Below are positions 1 through 9,039 of a DNA stretch of 64,000 nucleotides, one piece after another (within the stretch, counting starts at the first letter, position 1; every line of letters starts with the position of its first letter). This DNA comes from Bacteroidota bacterium. Its GTDB lineage: Bacteria > Bacteroidota > Bacteroidia > Chitinophagales > Chitinophagaceae. The stretch spans positions 272,486-336,485 of the forward strand of contig JAUZOE010000001.1 of the NCBI GenBank assembly GCA_030706605.1. Direction: 5' to 3'. Below the pieces are notes generated by a model. The model was given only the letters and a program-made list of their open reading frames with translations, did no database searches and had not been told where the DNA came from. Both the position numbers and the translations under genes were made by a program.

Positions 1-129
1 TCTGTAAGCCGCGAACTGACAAAGATTTTCGAAGAAACCAAAAGAGGAACCCTGCAGGAAGTACATGATTATTTTGATGCAAAAAAAGTGAAGGGAGAAA
101 TTGTCATTGTGGTGGGAGGAAAGGAGTAA
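1..129 (+). CDS. rsmI: 16S rRNA 2'-O-methyltransferase RsmI, C-terminal end (partial)
   Basis: The window opens inside a reading frame that runs 42 codons to a TAA. The visible residues include SRELTK, then a segment ending GEIVIVVGG. This is the conserved C-terminal part of the tetrapyrrole-methylase-fold enzyme RsmI, where SRELTK precedes the final GE(F/I)V.V..G strand. RsmI methylates the ribose 2'-O of C1402 in 16S rRNA, using SAM in the cytoplasm. Only the tail is present, so the catalytic and SAM-binding parts cannot be checked. The identification rests on this short stretch. Confidence 0.72.
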   Translation, partial: SVSRELTKIFEETKRGTLQEVHDYFDAKKVKGEIVIVVGGKE

Positions 130-169
130 ATTGCCGGATTGTTTTGCAAAGTCTGAACAAGTTAGATTA

Positions 170-739
170 ATGATCAAAACAAATCAAATGGATTTAAATA
201 AAATAATGGAGCGGCTATTCCTCTATAAAGTTTATAAATTCAATAAGAAACTATTTATATTTTTCACCGGCTTTGCAATGCTTTCGCTAATCTGTAATAT
301 AACTGGAAACGAAATAACTCCTTTTTATGTGTGGGGGATGTATTCTGAAAAAGAAGTAGCCCCGGTCCATTATGAAATTTTCAGAGTTCAAATCAATAAT
401 AATTTAGTGGATTACTCAACCGGGTTTCTCCCCGAAAATCGCCTGTTTTTATTATCACCGCTTACGTATTATGCATCAATGAAAAATGCAAAAGATCCGA
501 CAGAAGTTTTTCTTAAAGAGAAACTCAAGGATAAGTTTGCAATGATTCAGCCTTATGCAAAAAGGGTATTAAATTCCCAGAAAGAAGTCAACGAATTTCC
601 ATCATGGTATAGACGTTATCTTCAACAAACTACAGGCAAAATTGTACAAAATTTAAAAGTAGAGGTACTCAACACCTCTTATGATATTCACAATAACATT
701 AGAATAGATTCAACTTATACTTTAATAGATGAAAGATAA
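170..739 (+). CDS. Unrecognised single-pass membrane protein
   Basis: I do not recognise this family. The open frame extends upstream into rsmI, but the first sensible starts are the ATG used here (protein beginning MIKTNQMDLNK) or one six codons later. One hydrophobic segment (LFIFFTGFAMLSLICNI, about residues 25-42) follows a basic stretch. The remaining roughly 145 residues are hydrophilic and would lie outside the cytoplasm or in the periplasm, and include an FPSWYRRYLQ segment. The 3' end overlaps the next gene by 11 bases, so the two are very probably translated together and work in the same membrane process. No signal-peptidase site or enzyme motif is evident. Function unknown. Confidence 0.6.
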   Translation: MIKTNQMDLNKIMERLFLYKVYKFNKKLFIFFTGFAMLSLICNITGNEITPFYVWGMYSEKEVAPVHYEIFRVQINNNLVDYSTGFLPENRLFLLSPLTYYASMKNAKDPTEVFLKEKLKDKFAMIQPYAKRVLNSQKEVNEFPSWYRRYLQQTTGKIVQNLKVEVLNTSYDIHNNIRIDSTYTLIDER

Positions 740-1571
740 AACACAGGAAAAAATATTTTCGAGAAAATATATCAATCTCCTGTGCAGGATTGTATTTACC
801 CTTATTTTGATCGATCTTTCTATCGCCGGATTATCCAACACGCTGACACATCAACTTCAGGCTCCCGTTTTAAAATACCCATATGTAGATCCTACTTTCT
901 GGATAATGCACCTGCTGCGTATACCCGAATTCATTTCTTCCAATTTTTATTTCGCATGGGGACTGGATATTTCGCTTTTTGCCTCTTGTATAGGTGTATT
1001 ACTTTTCCCTCAAAAAAAATTGCTAATAACCTTATTTATAGTTTCCTATTTCTTTTACTATATTATTTTTAACTCATTCAGCACACATCATAATCATTTT
1101 CAAATACCTGTTCTAATAGTTCCGATAGCGTTTTTATTTTCAGGAAAAGCTTTTACATTTTCGTGGGAAGGATTGCGGTATTTCTGTTTATTTACTTATT
1201 CAGGAGCATTTTTTTGGAAATTATTTCGTTTATCATGGCTCAATCCTGAACAGGGTATATTGATTGTAAAAAAGAACCTGACTCCCTATTTATATTTTAA
1301 TCCTGGTTCCTTACTTTCAAATATCTATAATTGGCTTTTAAGAAATCCGCTTTGCCTGGAAATTATGTTCTTAACCGGCTTTGCCATTGAAGGAGCATTT
1401 ATCGTTGGCTTTTTTACAAAGAAATTTGATAAATATTTATTAGTCTTGTCACTAATATTGCCTATTGGCTTCTGGTTTTTTGCAGACGTTCCTTTTTTTG
1501 CACAGGTGATCCTGAGTTTAACTTTATTACATATAAATCCTAAATATTTAAGAGGAGAAAACAACAACTAA
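729..1571 (+). CDS. Polytopic membrane protein, HTTM-like
   Basis: A 280-residue, very hydrophobic protein with roughly six to seven membrane segments. The central pattern, a histidine-rich HHNHFQIPVL stretch, then a GLRYFCLFTYSGAFFWKL helix, then a helix-rich C-terminal half, resembles HTTM proteins (the membrane part of the vitamin-K-dependent gamma-carboxylase family) found in bacteria. The resemblance is only in topology and a few residues, so the family call is tentative and the substrate is unknown. The ATG lies inside the end of the preceding gene (11-base overlap), which indicates a two-gene operon. A DoxX-like membrane protein would be an alternative reading. Confidence 0.5.
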   Translation: MKDKTQEKIFSRKYINLLCRIVFTLILIDLSIAGLSNTLTHQLQAPVLKYPYVDPTFWIMHLLRIPEFISSNFYFAWGLDISLFASCIGVLLFPQKKLLITLFIVSYFFYYIIFNSFSTHHNHFQIPVLIVPIAFLFSGKAFTFSWEGLRYFCLFTYSGAFFWKLFRLSWLNPEQGILIVKKNLTPYLYFNPGSLLSNIYNWLLRNPLCLEIMFLTGFAIEGAFIVGFFTKKFDKYLLVLSLILPIGFWFFADVPFFAQVILSLTLLHINPKYLRGENNN

Positions 1572-1772
1572 TACTTCTTAAAAAAATCCGGAAATAGTCA
1601 TTTAATAAATACGAAGGTTATTTTGTTCCCGAATGGTATTTCAATCTGGATTAATATAGACTCCTTCTTTGACATTTTTTAATTGATTTCCTTTGAATCC
1701 ACTTTTGATTTTTATTTTTTTTATAACTACATTTTTCACGATGTTTACAACTTTCTTTTTTTAAATAAAATT

Positions 1773-3647
1773 ATGAAGCAAAAACTCGGCTTATTTTTAA
1801 TTGTGAATCTCACAATTTTATCTTTTACCTATGCTCAGCCCGATCGCTGGCAACAACGGGTAAAATATAAAATGGATGTGGATGTTGACGTAAATACTAA
1901 TCTGATTTATGGAACGGAGAATTTAGAATATAGCAATAACTCGCCAGACAAACTGGATCGGGTATTTTTTCATTTATACTGGAATGCCTTTCAGCCCGGC
2001 AGTGAGATGGATGTAAGAAGTCGTGAATTAGGCAAAATATTGATCAATGGCAGACCCGACTGGGACCCAAGAGTTAAAGACCGCATTTCCAAATTATCTC
2101 CTGCTGAAATTGGATATCAAAAAATAATTTCTTTAAAATTAAATGGGGTAGATCAGCCGATGAAATTGCATGGAACTATTTTAGAAGTAGATCTTACCAA
2201 ACCTATTTTACCCAATAGCAATGTAAATTTTGAAATTGCTTTTGAAGCCCAGGTTCCGGTTCAGATAAGAAGAAGCGGCCGCGACAATGCGCAGGGAGTG
2301 CGCTACAGCATGAGCCAGTGGTATCCCAAGATGTGTGAGTACGATTATGAAGGTTGGCACCCTACACCATATGTTGCCAGGGAGTTCTATGGCGTTTGGG
2401 GCGATTATGATGTTACTATAAAAATTGATTCTTCTTATAAGTTGGGCGGTACCGGCGTTTTGGTAAATGCCAGTCAGGTAGGATGGGGGTATGACAAACC
2501 TGGAACTCCTTTAAAAAATATTGCTACACCAAAACGAACCTGGCATTTTGTTGGTAAAAATGTACATGATTTTGTGTGGGCTGCCGATCCTGATTATGAA
2601 CATATTGTGAGAAAGCAAGATGATGTAGTATTAAATGTAATTTATAAAAAATCAGATTCGCTGCAGGCCAACTGGGAAACAGTTGCTGACGCTGCAGTTA
2701 CCGTTCTTCCTTATATGGAAAAACGCTTTGGAAAATATTCTTACCCACAATATTCTTTTATACAAGGTGGAGATGGAGGAATGGAATACCCAATGGCCAC
2801 TTTGATATATGGGCCAGGTCTTGGCACTGTTTTTCATGAATGGATGCATAGTTGGTACCAGATGATGCTGGGCACCAATGAAAGCCTGTATCCATGGATG
2901 GATGAAGGTTTTACAAGCTGGGCAGAAGGCGAAGTAATGGCGTATTATGATAGCGTAATGAATATTCAGCCGGATGAAAGACAAAAAGCACTCCCTTTGA
3001 ATCATGCCAGTGCTTATAATAGTTATTATTCTTTACTGAAAAAAAGCCTGGAAGAACCGTTAACTACTCATTCTGATCATTATAATACCAACTATGCATA
3101 CAGCATTAATGCTTATTCCAGGGGAGAAATTTTTCTTGAGCAATTAGGCTATATCGTAAGTGATTCCGTAAGGGATAAAATTCTGTTGGAATATTATAAA
3201 CTATGGCGATTTAAACACCCTAATGCTGCTGACTTTATGAAAGTAGCACAAGATGTAAGTGGTATTCAACTTGACTGGTACAAAGAGTACTGGATAAATA
3301 CTACAAAAACTATTGATTATGGTATAGACAGCCTTTGGGAAGATAATGGAATTACTAAAATCAGGCTGAGAAGAATTGGTGAAATGCCCATGCCTGTTGA
3401 CCTGGAACTTACCTTTAAGGACAGCACCAAAGAGTTGCATTATATACCTCTGGATTTAATGTTTAACAATAAGCCTCCTGAAAATAATGAACCAAGATTT
3501 ATTCATAAAGAATGGAACTGGACCAACCCCACTTATGTGGTAGATTTTAATCATCCGCTTAATCAATTAATGCAGGTAGAAATTGACCCTACCAAAAGAA
3601 TGGCTGACGTAAATCCTAAAAATAATATTTTAAAATTGAGCTGGTGA
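1773..3647 (+). CDS. M1-family zinc metallopeptidase (aminopeptidase N-like), exported
   Basis: The protein of 624 residues starts at the ATG before the signal peptide MKQKLGLFLIVNLTILSFTYAQ. An upstream in-frame ATG would add 30 residues ahead of the signal and is rejected. The gluzincin site is clear: H355-E-W-M-H359 followed by 18 residues and E378 (in WMDEGFTSW). A GGMEYP motif about 20 residues before the HExxH corresponds to the GxMEN exopeptidase loop of M1 enzymes. A C-terminal beta-rich region follows. It likely removes N-terminal residues from peptides in the periplasm or at the cell surface. It stands alone, convergent with rsmG. Confidence 0.88.
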   Translation: MKQKLGLFLIVNLTILSFTYAQPDRWQQRVKYKMDVDVDVNTNLIYGTENLEYSNNSPDKLDRVFFHLYWNAFQPGSEMDVRSRELGKILINGRPDWDPRVKDRISKLSPAEIGYQKIISLKLNGVDQPMKLHGTILEVDLTKPILPNSNVNFEIAFEAQVPVQIRRSGRDNAQGVRYSMSQWYPKMCEYDYEGWHPTPYVAREFYGVWGDYDVTIKIDSSYKLGGTGVLVNASQVGWGYDKPGTPLKNIATPKRTWHFVGKNVHDFVWAADPDYEHIVRKQDDVVLNVIYKKSDSLQANWETVADAAVTVLPYMEKRFGKYSYPQYSFIQGGDGGMEYPMATLIYGPGLGTVFHEWMHSWYQMMLGTNESLYPWMDEGFTSWAEGEVMAYYDSVMNIQPDERQKALPLNHASAYNSYYSLLKKSLEEPLTTHSDHYNTNYAYSINAYSRGEIFLEQLGYIVSDSVRDKILLEYYKLWRFKHPNAADFMKVAQDVSGIQLDWYKEYWINTTKTIDYGIDSLWEDNGITKIRLRRIGEMPMPVDLELTFKDSTKELHYIPLDLMFNNKPPENNEPRFIHKEWNWTNPTYVVDFNHPLNQLMQVEIDPTKRMADVNPKNNILKLSW

Positions 3648-3809
3648 GCGGTAAATTAACGCTTGATAATTCAAAACTGGCAATTCCGAAAAAACTGAGC
3701 ATTGTTGCTCACGGTCAATAATTAACCTTTGCATTCGCTCACTGCTAATAATATATACACAATAACTTTAAACCTCTAATTGACAAGTTTTGGGCAAATC
3801 ATAGTCATT

Positions 3810-4436
3810 CTATTGGCAATTCAATATATATTTTTCTTTAAAAAAATCTTCTTCAAAAATTTTATTGATTTCCCAAATCTTTGGCCTGAGCATACTTTCA
3901 GAGATTTCTTTGGATAAATCGCCGCCTTTAAGGCAAATAAGCCCCGTTAATTTTTTAGGTTGATCAATGGGTTTCTTTTTTAATAAAGGTTTACTCCAAT
4001 GCCATAAATCTTTTACAGGAGCAACGGCTCTTGAAACAATTACATCAAATTTCCTGTCATGTATATCTTCAGCTCTCGTATGTTGTACCGTTATATTTTT
4101 TAATTCAATTGCTGCGGCTACGGCTTCTACTACTTTCAATTTTTTATTGATGCTATCTGCCAAATAAAAATGTACATCCGGGAAAAATATGGCTAATGGA
4201 ATTCCAGGAAAACCTCCCCCTGTGCCCAGGTCCATGACCTGGTATCCGCCTGGAAAATCAAACTGTGTAGCGATTGCTAAAGAATGTAAAACATGATGCT
4301 CATAAAAATGATCCATATCTTTTCGTGAAATCACGTTTATTTTTTGATTCCATTCTTCATACAATTCTTTTAAAGCCGCATATTGCTGTAATTGCTTTTC
4401 AGTAAAATCTGTAAAATATTTTGTGATAGTTTTCAT
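3810..4436 (-). CDS. rsmG: 16S rRNA (guanine-527-N7)-methyltransferase RsmG
   Basis: This 208-residue protein has the typical RsmG length and motifs. An N-terminal helical part contains YEEWNQKINVISRKD. The SAM-binding motif is VMDLGTGGGFPGIPLAI, around residues 66-82. VIVSRAVAP follows, which is characteristic of RsmG. It methylates N7 of G527 in 16S rRNA, in the cytoplasm. Its start lies about 50 bases after the stop of the glycosyltransferase gene on the same strand, so the two may share a transcript. Confidence 0.93.
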   Translation of the reverse strand: MKTITKYFTDFTEKQLQQYAALKELYEEWNQKINVISRKDMDHFYEHHVLHSLAIATQFDFPGGYQVMDLGTGGGFPGIPLAIFFPDVHFYLADSINKKLKVVEAVAAAIELKNITVQHTRAEDIHDRKFDVIVSRAVAPVKDLWHWSKPLLKKKPIDQPKKLTGLICLKGGDLSKEISESMLRPKIWEINKIFEEDFFKEKYILNCQ

Positions 4437-4483
4437 GAAATGATACTTTAAAATTGACTGTCTTCAGTGAGATTTGAAAAGGC

Positions 4484-5617
4484 TTATTTCCAGTTCTTTT
4501 TGGGTTTTTTAAAGAGTGCAGAAGCAAAAAATAAATAATAGAAAAACATCCAGACATCAAAAAATATAAACCACGTGAAAAGGTCTTTTTCATCAAGTAA
4601 TCTTGTTGCTTTAAAAAGTATAATTGCCTGAATTACAAAGCGCAATCCAAAAATGACCAATGCCCATCTCCAGTCAAAAAGAAATAAAGAAGTAATGAAC
4701 AAGGGATAAAAAAGAAAAAGAGAAAACGCATAAAGGCTCAGTAAAAATTTATGTATTCCTTTATAGTATTTACTGGTTGTATAATGCCTTCTTTTTTGGC
4801 GGATCCACTGTTTCCAGGAAGTGACAGGTTCCGATAAAGTAAAAGCATCTTTATCAATTACAATTGCAGTATTCTTTTTCGTACTTGCTTTATTAATAAA
4901 CAGGTCATCATCACCCCCGGGCAAATGGTTGTGGGCAGAAAATCCTTTGTGCCTGAAAAAAATTGTTTTTTTATAACATAAATTTCTTCCTACCCCCATA
5001 TAGGCCATTCCGCTTTCAGCATAGGAAAGATATTGCAGTGCAGTATGGAAAGTTTCCCAACGCACCATTTTATTGAAAAATCCTTTTTTCTTATGAAGCG
5101 CACCATATCCTAATACAATTTCGACTCCTTCATCAAAGCCTTCCTGCATTTTTTCAATCCAATATTCTGAAGCTGGTACACAATCAGCATCCGTAAGCAA
5201 AACGATTTCATATTTTGCCGTTTTAATCCCAATGCTCAATGGAAATTTTTTCCCTGGAATAAACCTGGCTTCTTGTTTTAATTCCACCAGTTGCAATTGC
5301 TTAAAAGTCCTCTGATATTCTTCAAGAATGTATTTGCTCTCGTCAAAAGAATTATCATTTACCACAATGACCTCATGTGTAGTACGATATTTCTGCACTA
5401 ATGAACCCGGGAGGTTTTTTACTAAATTAGCTGCTTCATCCCTGGAACAAATGATTACAGAGACAGGGTGTGTTTGCGATATTGTTTTTGCTTTTGTTTT
5501 AAAAAAAGCAAGCCTTACAAAAAAGAAAAGGTAATAAAATAGTTGTATAAAAGTAATTATACAAAAAACCCCAAAAATCAAATTTTCGGTTTGACCCAGC
5601 CATTCAGTTAGTTTCAT
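4484..5617 (-). CDS. Membrane-anchored family 2 glycosyltransferase
   Basis: The protein has an N-terminal membrane helix (about residues 13-36), then a GT-A domain with VSVIICSRDEAANL, VIVVNDNSFDES and LLTDADC (the metal-binding D-x-D). The acceptor-side motif QKRRHYTTS stands in the place of the usual QxxRW, and two or three C-terminal membrane helices follow. This is the architecture of processive or lipid-linked GT2 enzymes that transfer sugars from nucleotide-sugars at the inner face of the membrane. The acceptor cannot be told from sequence. A full consensus promoter sits directly upstream, and rsmG follows in the same direction. Confidence 0.85.
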   Translation of the reverse strand: MKLTEWLGQTENLIFGVFCIITFIQLFYYLFFFVRLAFFKTKAKTISQTHPVSVIICSRDEAANLVKNLPGSLVQKYRTTHEVIVVNDNSFDESKYILEEYQRTFKQLQLVELKQEARFIPGKKFPLSIGIKTAKYEIVLLTDADCVPASEYWIEKMQEGFDEGVEIVLGYGALHKKKGFFNKMVRWETFHTALQYLSYAESGMAYMGVGRNLCYKKTIFFRHKGFSAHNHLPGGDDDLFINKASTKKNTAIVIDKDAFTLSEPVTSWKQWIRQKRRHYTTSKYYKGIHKFLLSLYAFSLFLFYPLFITSLFLFDWRWALVIFGLRFVIQAIILFKATRLLDEKDLFTWFIFFDVWMFFYYLFFASALFKKPKKNWK

Positions 5618-5624
5618 GTAAATG

Positions 5625-5655
5625 CAAACATATTTTACTTAAAGATAATTTCAAA
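5625..5655 (-). promoter_or_regulatory. Bacteroidota-type promoter of the glycosyltransferase gene
   Basis: On the minus strand, TTTG is followed after 19 bases by TATGTTTG, a full match to the -33/-7 consensus (TTTG, 17-23 bases, TAnnTTTG). The ATG lies only 7 bases after the -7 box, so the leader is nearly absent. Confidence 0.65.
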
Positions 5656-5871
5656 ATATCATCTTTTGTTAATCTATTTTGGGAGTCTCCCCTAATTATA
5701 TATTTTGCATTTACCTGGCCATGAGATGAATAAATAATAAAAATATACTGTATTTCAATGTCATTTTTAAAAAGAAAAAAAACGAGCAATTATTGGGATC
5801 ATTTTTACGTTAATCTATTCTCTATTGATATTAGGTAGGGTATTAAGATTATTAGTTTAATTTTTTATTAT

Positions 5872-5879
5872 TAAATTTG
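5872..5879 (+). promoter_or_regulatory. -7 element upstream of the M23 peptidase gene
   Basis: TAAATTTG matches TAnnTTTG and lies 27 bases before the ATG. I see no TTTG at the expected distance upstream. The 5618-5906 gap holds nothing else that I can name. Confidence 0.4.
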
Positions 5880-5906
5880 ATTCAATCCAATATAATATAA
5901 ACGATA

Positions 5907-6746
5907 ATGAAGCGACACAAAGAAAAAACTACTGTCCTTTTTGTTAGTAAAAATCAGCAGTCTGTAAAACCTATCCAGATTTCCAGCAAGATTATAGCAA
6001 ATTGGAAAAAATACACTTTAGCAATCGCCTTGTTTTTCATTTCCTTAATAGGCATAATTTCTTTCCTGGTTTCTAATGGCGTGAAACAGGACAAAATACA
6101 AGTAGCCCTTTTACAAAAAATAAAATCGATGCACGTTCTATTCTCTGAAGTAGATACTGCTGCAATAAGGGAAAAGTTTACAAAAATAGATCATCAATTA
6201 TCAGGCATCAATAGCTTTTTAAAAGCAAGGGGTATAAAAACGATTTCTACAGACCCGCAGGGTGGTGAGGAAGATCATGATATTTTATCAACAGAAGAAA
6301 TTGGTGATTTTTATGAAAATTATCTGGGGAAAATAGCATATAATATATCTTATACGCCTTTAGGGTATCCATACCACGGACGGATAACGTCAGGTTTCGG
6401 ACATAGAGAAAATCCGTTTGGAGGCGCCAATGTTGAAACGCATACCGGGCTAGACATAAAAGGCCCCATCGGAGCACCTGTTAAAGCTATGGCAGAAGGT
6501 AAAGTAGAATTTGCAGGCAAAAATGGAGGTTTTGGCAATTGTATTAAATTAAAGCATGCAAACGGTTTTGAGACCCTTTATGGCCACCTTTCAAAAATAT
6601 TAGTTAACGTAGGACAAAAAGTTGATATAGGCCAGAAGATTGGGAATATTGGGTCTACAGGCCGGTCAACCGGACCGCATTTACACTATGAAGTTCACCG
6701 ATATGGCAAAAAAATAAATCCTGAATCCTTTTTAACGCTAAAATAA
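5907..6746 (+). CDS. M23 (LytM-type) peptidoglycan endopeptidase, membrane anchored
   Basis: A 279-residue protein with a short cytoplasmic N-terminus, one membrane helix (about residues 36-55), a short helical linker and a C-terminal LytM domain. Zinc and catalytic residues are complete: H179 and D183 in HTGLDI, and H258-x-H260 in GPHLHYEV. SGFGHRENPFGG is also typical of the fold. The domain should cut cross-links in peptidoglycan from the periplasmic side. Two bases separate it from a bactofilin gene. This M23-bactofilin pairing is known from other bacteria, where the two shape the cell wall, so a cell-shape role is the best inference. Confidence 0.9.
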   Translation: MKRHKEKTTVLFVSKNQQSVKPIQISSKIIANWKKYTLAIALFFISLIGIISFLVSNGVKQDKIQVALLQKIKSMHVLFSEVDTAAIREKFTKIDHQLSGINSFLKARGIKTISTDPQGGEEDHDILSTEEIGDFYENYLGKIAYNISYTPLGYPYHGRITSGFGHRENPFGGANVETHTGLDIKGPIGAPVKAMAEGKVEFAGKNGGFGNCIKLKHANGFETLYGHLSKILVNVGQKVDIGQKIGNIGSTGRSTGPHLHYEVHRYGKKINPESFLTLK

Positions 6747-6748
6747 TT

Positions 6749-7141
6749 ATGTTTAAAAAAAATAATAAACAACAGCCATTAGAAATCAATCAACAGGAAA
6801 TTTCAACCATCATAGGAGAAGGCTATACTTTTACAGGCAAGTTAGATGGGGTATCTGTCATAAGAATCGAAGGTAAAATCATCGGAAATGTCAATGTTGA
6901 AGGAGGGGTTGTTCTGGGAGAAAAGGGTATTATTGAAGGTGATATTATTACAAAATCTGCCATTATTTTCGGGACCGTCCATGGCAATGTAAAAACTTCA
7001 CAAATTGAAATTAAAAAGACCGGTTATGTAAACGGTGAAATAACCACAGATACCCTGGAAATAGAATTAGGCGCAAAATATAATGGCAAATTAAATATGC
7101 TGAAACAGGAAGTAGAAACATTAGAAGAAATAGCCTCATAA
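6749..7141 (+). CDS. Bactofilin (polymer-forming cytoskeletal protein)
   Basis: A 130-residue protein with the beta-helical bactofilin core. Short repeats with glycine every few residues ([52 protein letters not shown]) are flanked by short disordered tails. Bactofilins polymerise without nucleotide into filaments below the inner membrane and recruit peptidoglycan enzymes. The gene starts two bases after the stop of the M23 peptidase, so the two are translated from one message and probably interact. Confidence 0.9.
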   Translation: MFKKNNKQQPLEINQQEISTIIGEGYTFTGKLDGVSVIRIEGKIIGNVNVEGGVVLGEKGIIEGDIITKSAIIFGTVHGNVKTSQIEIKKTGYVNGEITTDTLEIELGAKYNGKLNMLKQEVETLEEIAS

Positions 7142-7233
7142 ATTTTATATAAACTCTAAAGTCAAAGAATTCTCTTCTTTTGATGTCCCAATATTTTCTC
7201 ATTCCTTTAGATTATTAGCAAATCTCATTCAAC

Positions 7234-7241
7234 TATCTTTG
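7234..7241 (+). promoter_or_regulatory. -7 element of ribBA
   Basis: TATCTTTG followed by CA. It overlaps a TTG codon that could be mistaken for the start of ribBA. The real ATG is 18 bases downstream. Confidence 0.5.
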
Positions 7242-7259
7242 CAAGATAATTTACACAAC

Positions 7260-8462
7260 ATGTTAGATACTATAGAAGCTGCAATCGCTGATATTAAAAT
7301 TGGGAAGTTAGTAATTGTTGTTGATGATGATGCACGTGAGAACGAAGGTGACTTTATTACTTCTGCAAAAAACGTTACTCCAGAAATTATTAATTTTATG
7401 AGTACGCATGGGCGTGGATTGATATGTATGCCTATATCTGAAAAACGATGTGATGAACTCCAACTGGATTTAATGGTTAATAAGAATACTGCAATCCATG
7501 CCACCCCTTTTACTGTTAGCGTAGATTTGCTTGGACATGGTTGCACTACCGGAATCTCAGCTCATGACCGGGCTAAGACGGTTCAGGCAATCCTTAATCC
7601 AAATACCAACCCCGATGATTTAGGCCGTCCAGGTCATATTTTTCCTCTGCGTGCAAAAAATGGAGGAGTTTTAAGAAGGGCAGGTCATACTGAAGCAACC
7701 ATAGACCTGGCTAAACTCGCAGGGCATGGTGAAGCTGGAATACTGGTTGAAATCATGAACGAGGATGGGAGTATGGCAAGGCTTCCTGAATTGCGCAAAA
7801 TTGCCGACAAACATGATTTTAAATTGGTTTCTATAAAAGATCTTATTGCTTACCGGCTAAAGATGGAAACATTAATCAAGGAAGAAGTAAGGGTAAAAAT
7901 GCCTACAAAATATGGAGAGTTTGAGTTGATAACGTTTTCACAACTTAATACCGGCGAGGTACATATGGCGCTTAAAAAAGGCGACTGGAAAAAAGATGAA
8001 CCGGTATTGGTTAGGGTACACTCCAGTTGCATGACAGGTGATATATTAGGTTCACTTCGTTGTGATTGTGGAGACCAGTTACATGCGGCGATGAAAATGG
8101 TGGAAGCCGAGGGAAAAGGGCTGGTTTTATATATGAACCAGGAAGGACGGGGAATTGGATTGCTAAATAAATTAAAAGCTTATAAATTACAGGAACAAGG
8201 TAGAGATACCGTAGAAGCCAACTTGGAATTAGGTTTTTCAATGGATGAAAGAGACTACGGTGTAGGAGCCCAGATATTGAGAGCCCTTAACATTTCTAAA
8301 ATAAAACTCATCAGTAACAACCCTAAAAAAAGAGCTGGCCTCCTTGGGTACGGATTAGAAATCGTAGATACAGTTCCTATTGAAATAGTTCCCAATAAAC
8401 ACAACGAGAAATACCTAAAAACAAAAAGAGACAAAATGGGCCATAATATATTGGCCAAATGA
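7260..8462 (+). CDS. ribBA: Bifunctional DHBP synthase / GTP cyclohydrolase II
   Basis: Two riboflavin-pathway enzymes are fused. Residues about 1-200 are 3,4-dihydroxy-2-butanone-4-phosphate synthase ([26 protein letters not shown]), which converts ribulose 5-phosphate. Residues about 205-401 are GTP cyclohydrolase II ([18 protein letters not shown] with three zinc cysteines, then QEGRGIGL), which opens GTP. The 401-residue length is normal. I chose the ATG rather than a TTG 21 bases upstream, because that TTG lies inside the -7 promoter box. No FMN riboswitch is visible in the short upstream gap. It is a single-gene unit. Confidence 0.95.
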   Translation: MLDTIEAAIADIKIGKLVIVVDDDARENEGDFITSAKNVTPEIINFMSTHGRGLICMPISEKRCDELQLDLMVNKNTAIHATPFTVSVDLLGHGCTTGISAHDRAKTVQAILNPNTNPDDLGRPGHIFPLRAKNGGVLRRAGHTEATIDLAKLAGHGEAGILVEIMNEDGSMARLPELRKIADKHDFKLVSIKDLIAYRLKMETLIKEEVRVKMPTKYGEFELITFSQLNTGEVHMALKKGDWKKDEPVLVRVHSSCMTGDILGSLRCDCGDQLHAAMKMVEAEGKGLVLYMNQEGRGIGLLNKLKAYKLQEQGRDTVEANLELGFSMDERDYGVGAQILRALNISKIKLISNNPKKRAGLLGYGLEIVDTVPIEIVPNKHNEKYLKTKRDKMGHNILAK

Positions 8463-8637
8463 TTTTAAAAAATTCACAAGCACCAATTTGAAATACCACT
8501 CCCCCTATTTCAAAATATAATTTCTAAAATAATCTGGCAAGAACACGCTTTAAAAAATTGGAAGTAGAGTCGAACTGATATTGATTATTTTCATGATTAA
8601 CTCACCACTTTACTACTAATTACCAGTTTGGATTTTC

Positions 8638-8970
8638 TCATTTTTTTATCCAGTAAAATGTTTTACTCATAATCCCTTTTCTGGCAATTAATTTAAGTTT
8701 ACCTGTTTCTAAAAATGCTTCGCAATTTGCAGATTTATTTTCCTTTGGATTTTGCAGTATCCCTTTCCAATTGCTACCATCAAAAGCAAGGCCTTTTAAA
8801 ATAATCATATCTGTACCTTCTATTTTACCTACAAAATTCTTTCCCTCACTGGTGATGACAACTATTTTCCCTTTGGCAGTTTTCCAACTGCCGGAAAAAT
8901 TATCCGTAGCCTTTTGAGCAAATGCTGTAACAGTAAAAATTAAAAGAAAAAATATTAAAATCAATTTCAT
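8638..8970 (-). CDS. Small exported DUF2147-like protein
   Basis: A 110-residue protein with a signal peptide ending at AFAQ, leaving about 90 mature residues. The mature part follows the DUF2147 pattern: GSWKT at the start, a FVGKIEG strand, a LAFDGSNWKGILQNPKENKS segment where the family has the W.GG.I.DP..GK motif, and a final KGIMSKTFYWIKK. The C-rich part of the family is shorter here. DUF2147 proteins are small periplasmic beta-barrels of unknown function. Its likely -7 element lies 17 bases upstream of the ATG. No operon partner. Confidence 0.72.
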   Translation of the reverse strand: MKLILIFFLLIFTVTAFAQKATDNFSGSWKTAKGKIVVITSEGKNFVGKIEGTDMIILKGLAFDGSNWKGILQNPKENKSANCEAFLETGKLKLIARKGIMSKTFYWIKK

Positions 8971-8987
8971 TTATCGAATATTTATTA

Positions 8988-8995
8988 CAAATATA
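8988..8995 (-). promoter_or_regulatory. -7 element of the DUF2147-like gene
   Basis: TATATTTG on the minus strand, 17 bases before the ATG. No matching TTTG is seen upstream. Confidence 0.4.
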
Positions 8996-9039
8996 CTGAA
9001 GCGTCTTTCAGAAAAAATAAAGAAAAAAAATCAGTTAAT

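Noticed and set aside
2652..3005. Antisense frame inside the M1 peptidase gene
   Set aside because: It is a shadow of the real coding strand; similar antisense frames within other genes were also left out.
3696..3711. TGAGCA-TTGT-TGCTCA hairpin between convergent genes
   Set aside because: No T-run on either strand; too weak to call a terminator.
5604..5789. A 61-codon frame on the minus strand upstream of the glycosyltransferase
   Set aside because: It overlaps the consensus promoter and the start of a real gene, and its composition is not coding-like.
7239..7259. TTG start for ribBA giving seven extra residues
   Set aside because: The TTG lies within the TATCTTTG promoter element; the ATG at 7260 fits the family.
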